Shown: in pieces, positions 15,534 through 18,090 of the stretch
Layout: every line of letters begins with the position of its first letter
How positions within the stretch are numbered: the stretch's first letter is position 1
Assembly: GCA_023451395.1 (NCBI GenBank)
Contig: JAEXZL010000009.1
Coordinates: 1-18,090 of the forward strand
Reading direction: 5' to 3'
Length of the DNA: 18,090 nt
Source of the DNA: Bacillota bacterium
GTDB taxonomy: Bacteria; Bacillota; Clostridia; Clostridiales; Clostridiaceae
Position numbers and translations under genes: made by a program
Notes under the pieces: generated by a model
What the model saw: only the letters and a program-made list of their open reading frames with translations
Database searches by the model: none
What the model was told of the DNA's origin: nothing

Positions 15534-16793
15534 CTAAATAGATATGTCTTCTAAAATTTTCCCCTTAGAGCCCTTCATTATTGGAAGTGATAGCAAGGTA
15601 CATGCAGTAGGAATAAGATCTATATTGTAAGCCTTTTTCTTGTAAATTACTCCCTTACGCACTTTAGGACCCTTCATTACACCAAATACCTTTTGACATT
15701 TTTCATGAAGTGAATCATGAGAAGCTTCAAATATAAAGTTTTTAGTCAGGTTTAAATTAAAATGTACAAACTCCTGTGGTGATACCAGTAGGTCTGCAAA
15801 TTCTTCTTTAACGCCAATTTCTTTAAGCTCATATTTTGTTAAGCAGTTTTCTACATACTCTTCTGTGATTAATTGATTTTTAATATTATGTAAGTCTACA
15901 TCATTATTAAGATATAATTGGCACTGAATTCCTGTGCTGGAAACTAAGACTTGATCATTATTTATATTCAGAGCCTTCTCAGAATCCTCGTTAATTAATT
16001 TAACTTCTTTAAATCCAAGCTCCCTTAACTTTTTTATAAGTTTTGGCAGGCTGCTCTTACCTTTATAAGGAATCATACCATGATCACTAGTTATTAAAAT
16101 TGTTGTTTTCTCATATATTCCTTTTGCCTTTAGGGTTTTTATAAGCCGCCCTATTTCTTTATCTATTTCCTTTAATCTTTCAATTACTGATTTTATTCTA
16201 TCCTCTTCCGACAAAGCTTTTACTCTCATTGGATCATAATCAGTATAAAAGGGATTGTGTCCTAATGCATCTAAATCATCAGCATAAAAGAAAATAAATT
16301 CAGGTATATTTTCAAAAACATACTCTCTTTTTTGAGACTTTACTTTTCTACCTGTAATGATATCCTGAAGAAGATTAAACCTCTTTTTAAAATTTCCTCC
16401 TGGCTGAAAGTATACAAATTTCTCATCATCAAAGCTGCATCCCTTATCTTTAAGACCAAATTGCTGCACTGATATAAAAGGCTGATTTAATCCTTGTAAG
16501 ACATCCCCTATAGTTTGTCCCGCATTATTATGGTTGCATTTAAGAAGCTTTCCTTTATCCTTATCAAAATACTGGAAACAATTATCTGTCAGGTCTGAAT
16601 AACCTCCAGATAAAATAGAGCTTTGCATAGGGAAGGTTATTGAAGGAACTCCTGTATAAAGCTCTTCAAAGAATACACCCTCATCAATTAAGCTATCTAG
16701 ATTGGGTGTTTCTACCTTAGCTTCCTTTGCCACATCATAATAGTACTTTCCAAATCCATCCAGATTGATATAAATAAAATATTCACTGTTCAT
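15534..16793 (-). CDS. Type I phosphodiesterase/nucleotide pyrophosphatase-like enzyme (alkaline phosphatase superfamily), cytosolic
   Basis: The 419-residue protein has the two-metal site of the alkaline phosphatase/NPP superfamily: D12 in INLDGFG, nucleophile T53 in PSITFPMQ, D175-x-x-x-H179 in DDLDALGHNP, D237-H238 in TSDHGM and H359 in EASHDS. NPP-type members split phosphodiesters or pyrophosphates; some act as phosphomonoesterases. There is no signal peptide or membrane anchor, unlike secreted NPPs, so it should act on an imported compound. The chosen ATG at 16793 has GGTGAG just upstream. A TTG at 16829 would add 12 residues but has no ribosome binding site. It is the first gene of the operon, 38 nt ahead of the ROK gene. 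The actual phosphoester is not predictable. Confidence 0.82.
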   Translation of the reverse strand: MNSEYFIYINLDGFGKYYYDVAKEAKVETPNLDSLIDEGVFFEELYTGVPSITFPMQSSILSGGYSDLTDNCFQYFDKDKGKLLKCNHNNAGQTIGDVLQGLNQPFISVQQFGLKDKGCSFDDEKFVYFQPGGNFKKRFNLLQDIITGRKVKSQKREYVFENIPEFIFFYADDLDALGHNPFYTDYDPMRVKALSEEDRIKSVIERLKEIDKEIGRLIKTLKAKGIYEKTTILITSDHGMIPYKGKSSLPKLIKKLRELGFKEVKLINEDSEKALNINNDQVLVSSTGIQCQLYLNNDVDLHNIKNQLITEEYVENCLTKYELKEIGVKEEFADLLVSPQEFVHFNLNLTKNFIFEASHDSLHEKCQKVFGVMKGPKVRKGVIYKKKAYNIDLIPTACTLLSLPIMKGSKGKILEDISI

Positions 16794-16862
16794 TTGCTCA
16801 CCGCTTTTTAAATTAATAGCTTTATCCAACTTTTTAAAGTGACTGGAAAAAGTATGTAATCC

Positions 16863-16882
16863 TTATCATGTTTTTATGATAA
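16863..16882. promoter_or_regulatory. Palindromic candidate operator at the catabolic promoter
   Basis: TTATCAT-GTTTTT-ATGATAA is a perfect inverted repeat with 7-base arms and a 6-base centre. It covers the -10 box and predicted start site of the operon promoter, an ideal repressor position. ROK regulators of the NagC type bind AT-rich inverted repeats of about this size, so the operon's own ROK protein is the natural candidate. A cre-like sequence, TGCAAAGGTTATCA (16890-16877, minus strand), overlaps it with two mismatches to the CcpA consensus. Confidence 0.55.
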
Positions 16883-16904
16883 CCTTTGCAGCAGGAAAAT
16901 GCAA
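16876..16904 (-). promoter_or_regulatory. Candidate promoter of the nine-gene catabolic operon
   Basis: On the minus strand there is TTGCAT (16904-16899), a 17-base spacer and TATCAT (16881-16876). The -10 box matches consensus at five of six positions; the -35 box is weak, which fits a regulated promoter. A second inverted repeat, TTGCA..TGCAA (16886-16904), covers the -35 region and spacer. The predicted start lies about 75 nt upstream of the ATG at 16793. Confidence 0.55.
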
Positions 16905-16964
16905 TACCTTTATGGAAAATTTAATCTTTTTATCCATTTTACTAAAGTTATTTTAAGAAAAAAA

Positions 16965-16982
16965 CAATCACCTAGGTGATTG
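16965..16982 (-). terminator. Intrinsic terminator downstream of the SDR gene
   Basis: CAATCACCTAGGTGATTG is a perfect 18-base palindrome (7-bp stem with a CTAG loop). On the minus strand it is followed directly by TTTTTTTCTT. It lies about 160 bases after the SDR stop and 60 bases before the catabolic promoter, separating the two units. Confidence 0.85.
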
Positions 16983-17142
16983 CGTGTGCGTGAAATATAT
17001 CATATTATTCTTCTTGGTTAAAGCTTTAATAGATGGTATTAAACTTCTCTTCGTCACTATCGATCATTGATAATTAAAGCGATCACTTCAACATGCCATG
17101 TGGATACAAAGTTTATTTGTTTAATTATTAGAATACTTTGTT
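16983..17142. other. Intergenic stretch without recognised genes
   Basis: This 160-base piece between the SDR stop and its terminator is part of the gap from 16794 to 17142, which otherwise holds the catabolic promoter, operator and SDR terminator. I see no gene with a ribosome binding site on either strand, no RNA gene and no strong repeat. It is probably the 3' untranslated region of the SDR transcript. Confidence 0.5.
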
Positions 17143-17931
17143 CTAAATCAGCCTGTCTTTGCGAAACCCCGCTGTTATGAAACGCCATGCTGCTTTTCTG
17201 TTTGTCAACCAGGTGATTTGAGCGTTATTCTTGGTGTTGTTGAGCATTCTTGATATGAAAAATTTTGCGACCCTTTCAGGTTTGTCCGCTAATATATTAA
17301 ATATTTTTCTAAATTTCTCATCTGTGATGACCTCAGACCGCTCACCGTCGGGAGTTTTTGTGATAAAATCAGTCAGCATCATGCCAGGAGATAACCTACC
17401 AACTATTACATTCGTACCTTCAAGCTCCTTAGCAAGCCCTTTCATAAAATATGTTAATGCATGCTTTGTTGTACCATACAATATTGTCTTGAGCTGTATC
17501 ATGTTGTTGGATCCTAAACCCTCCATGCTATATATAGCACCTTGCCCCTGTTTTATCATACCCACTGCAGCGACCTGTGAACCGTATATCATACCTGTAA
17601 TATTTGTCATAATTACGTTTTCAGTATAACTTTCTCCCGTTTCCCAAGAAAACATGTGTGGAGTGTTTTGCCCTGCATTATTTATCCATATATCTATCCC
17701 ACCCCATTTTTTCAAAGAAGCATTCCACAGACTTTGTAGACTTGCTTTTTTCTGTACGTTGCATGAGACATAAATGTATTTCCCCTTAAAGGACGACAGT
17801 AAAGAGCTGACCTCTTCCGGTAATGCTTCTCCCCTGCCGGACAGTGTAACACTACATCCAGCTTGCAAAAATTCTTTTGCCATAGAAAATCCAATCCCCC
17901 GTGTACTTCCGGTTATCACTACACTTTTCAA
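17143..17931 (-). CDS. Short-chain dehydrogenase/reductase, NYC1/NOL (chlorophyll b reductase)-like
   Basis: The 262-residue classical SDR has T7-G-S-T-R-G-I-G14 for NAD(P) binding, with R33 after the second strand favouring NADPH, N84-N-A-G87, and the catalytic S135, Y152 and K156 (YGTTK). The SMEGLGSNN...LYGTTKHALTYFMKGLAKE segment followed by LSPGMMLTDF resembles the SDR group that includes plant chlorophyll b reductases, seen also in non-photosynthetic bacteria where the substrate is unknown. The start is TTG at 17931 with AAGGAGGG 7 nt upstream. It lies 21 nt after an unidentified gene, probably as one operon. Its DNA is richer in GC than the neighbours (about 45% in 240 sampled bases, against about 30% in 180 bases sampled from 9301, 12001 and 13501), which may mean a different origin. 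Confidence 0.88.
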   Translation of the reverse strand: MKSVVITGSTRGIGFSMAKEFLQAGCSVTLSGRGEALPEEVSSLLSSFKGKYIYVSCNVQKKASLQSLWNASLKKWGGIDIWINNAGQNTPHMFSWETGESYTENVIMTNITGMIYGSQVAAVGMIKQGQGAIYSMEGLGSNNMIQLKTILYGTTKHALTYFMKGLAKELEGTNVIVGRLSPGMMLTDFITKTPDGERSEVITDEKFRKIFNILADKPERVAKFFISRMLNNTKNNAQITWLTNRKAAWRFITAGFRKDRLI

Positions 17932-17952
17932 AAAAATCCCTCCTTATCTTCT

Positions 17953-18090
17953 TTATAGCCATTCAAGAACAGACTTGAGATTCAACTCTTTTAGTCCTTC
18001 GAAAACTTTTTTAATGATAGAGATTGCTTCTTCTAGCCTATCCTCATCGTCCTTATGTATTTTAAGCATCTCTATAAACCAGTAAAGCAG
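17953..18090 (-). CDS. Unidentified protein, C-terminal fragment (runs off the window)
   Basis: An open minus-strand frame enters at the window edge and ends with TAA at 17955-17953, giving the last 45 residues of a protein. It begins LLYWFIEMLKIHKDDEDRLE and ends VFEGLKELNLKSVLEWL. The sequence is helical, charged and amphipathic, and would suit the tail of a TetR- or MarR-like regulator, but no family can be named from this piece. It is judged coding because the frame stays open to the edge, the composition is protein-like, and the stop lies 21 nt ahead of the SDR start in the same direction. Confidence 0.6.
   Translation of the reverse strand: MLYWFIEMLKIHKDDEDRLEEAISIIKKVFEGLKELNLKSVLEWL

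Noticed and set aside
17041..17155. Minus-strand open frame past the SDR stop ending in WHVEVIALIINDR
   Set aside because: It has no start codon or ribosome binding site of its own, and the SDR ends at a normal length, so a frameshifted tail or separate gene is not supported.
17231..17629. Plus-strand frame of 132 codons opposite the SDR gene
   Set aside because: The minus strand encodes a complete SDR with all catalytic motifs; the plus frame lacks a ribosome binding site and domain features.
1..18090. CRISPR arrays, tRNA/rRNA genes, insertion sequences or phage genes
   Set aside because: No regularly spaced repeats, cloverleaf-like segments, transposase or integrase motifs, or terminal inverted repeats were seen on reading both strands.

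Overview
The window looks like chromosomal DNA of a low-GC Gram-positive anaerobe, most likely a Clostridium or close relative. It is AT-rich, nearly every gene has a strong GGAGG-type ribosome binding site, TTG starts are common, several intrinsic terminators are present, and the families (DHHW, DUF4358, MBOAT, ROK, sugar ABC transport without its own ATPase) are typical of clostridia. The genus is inferred; no marker gene is present. All genes except one GNAT acetyltransferase lie on the minus strand.

Region 1 (1-2340): a TetR-family regulator with its own promoter, a terminator, and a 405-residue Mef-like MFS drug exporter. Upstream of the exporter is a roughly 320-nt leader. It holds a promoter, a seven-codon leader ORF (MYYIRMR, ending in an Arg-x-Arg motif), paired RNA arms and an intrinsic terminator before the exporter start. 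This looks like drug-inducible transcription attenuation and is the strongest regulatory signal in the window.

Region 2 (2393-2990): a GNAT acetyltransferase on the plus strand, with a terminator hairpin in the convergent gap.

Region 3 (3037-6968, minus): a tightly coupled four-gene operon, DUF4358 protein, MBOAT acyltransferase, DHHW protein and membrane-anchored SGNH hydrolase. It resembles alginate- and cellulose-acetylation machines and probably O-acylates an extracellular polymer. No glycosyltransferase accompanies it.

Region 4 (7173-16904, minus): a probable nine-gene catabolic operon with a candidate promoter and operator at its head and a strong terminator at its end. The order of transcription is a cytosolic type I phosphodiesterase/nucleotide pyrophosphatase-like enzyme, a ROK regulator, a lipoprotein solute-binding protein, two ABC permeases, a PHP phosphoesterase, and three different Gfo/Idh/MocA oxidoreductases. 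No transporter ATPase is encoded. The set suggests import of a sugar- or cyclitol-containing compound, possibly phosphorylated, followed by intracellular phosphoester cleavage and several redox steps. The substrate is unknown, and I do not recognise this combination as a described pathway.

Region 5 (16965-18090, minus): a short-chain dehydrogenase resembling chlorophyll b reductase (NYC1/NOL)-type SDRs, preceded by the C-terminal end of an unidentified gene that runs off the window, and followed by a terminator. Its base composition is visibly richer in GC than the rest.
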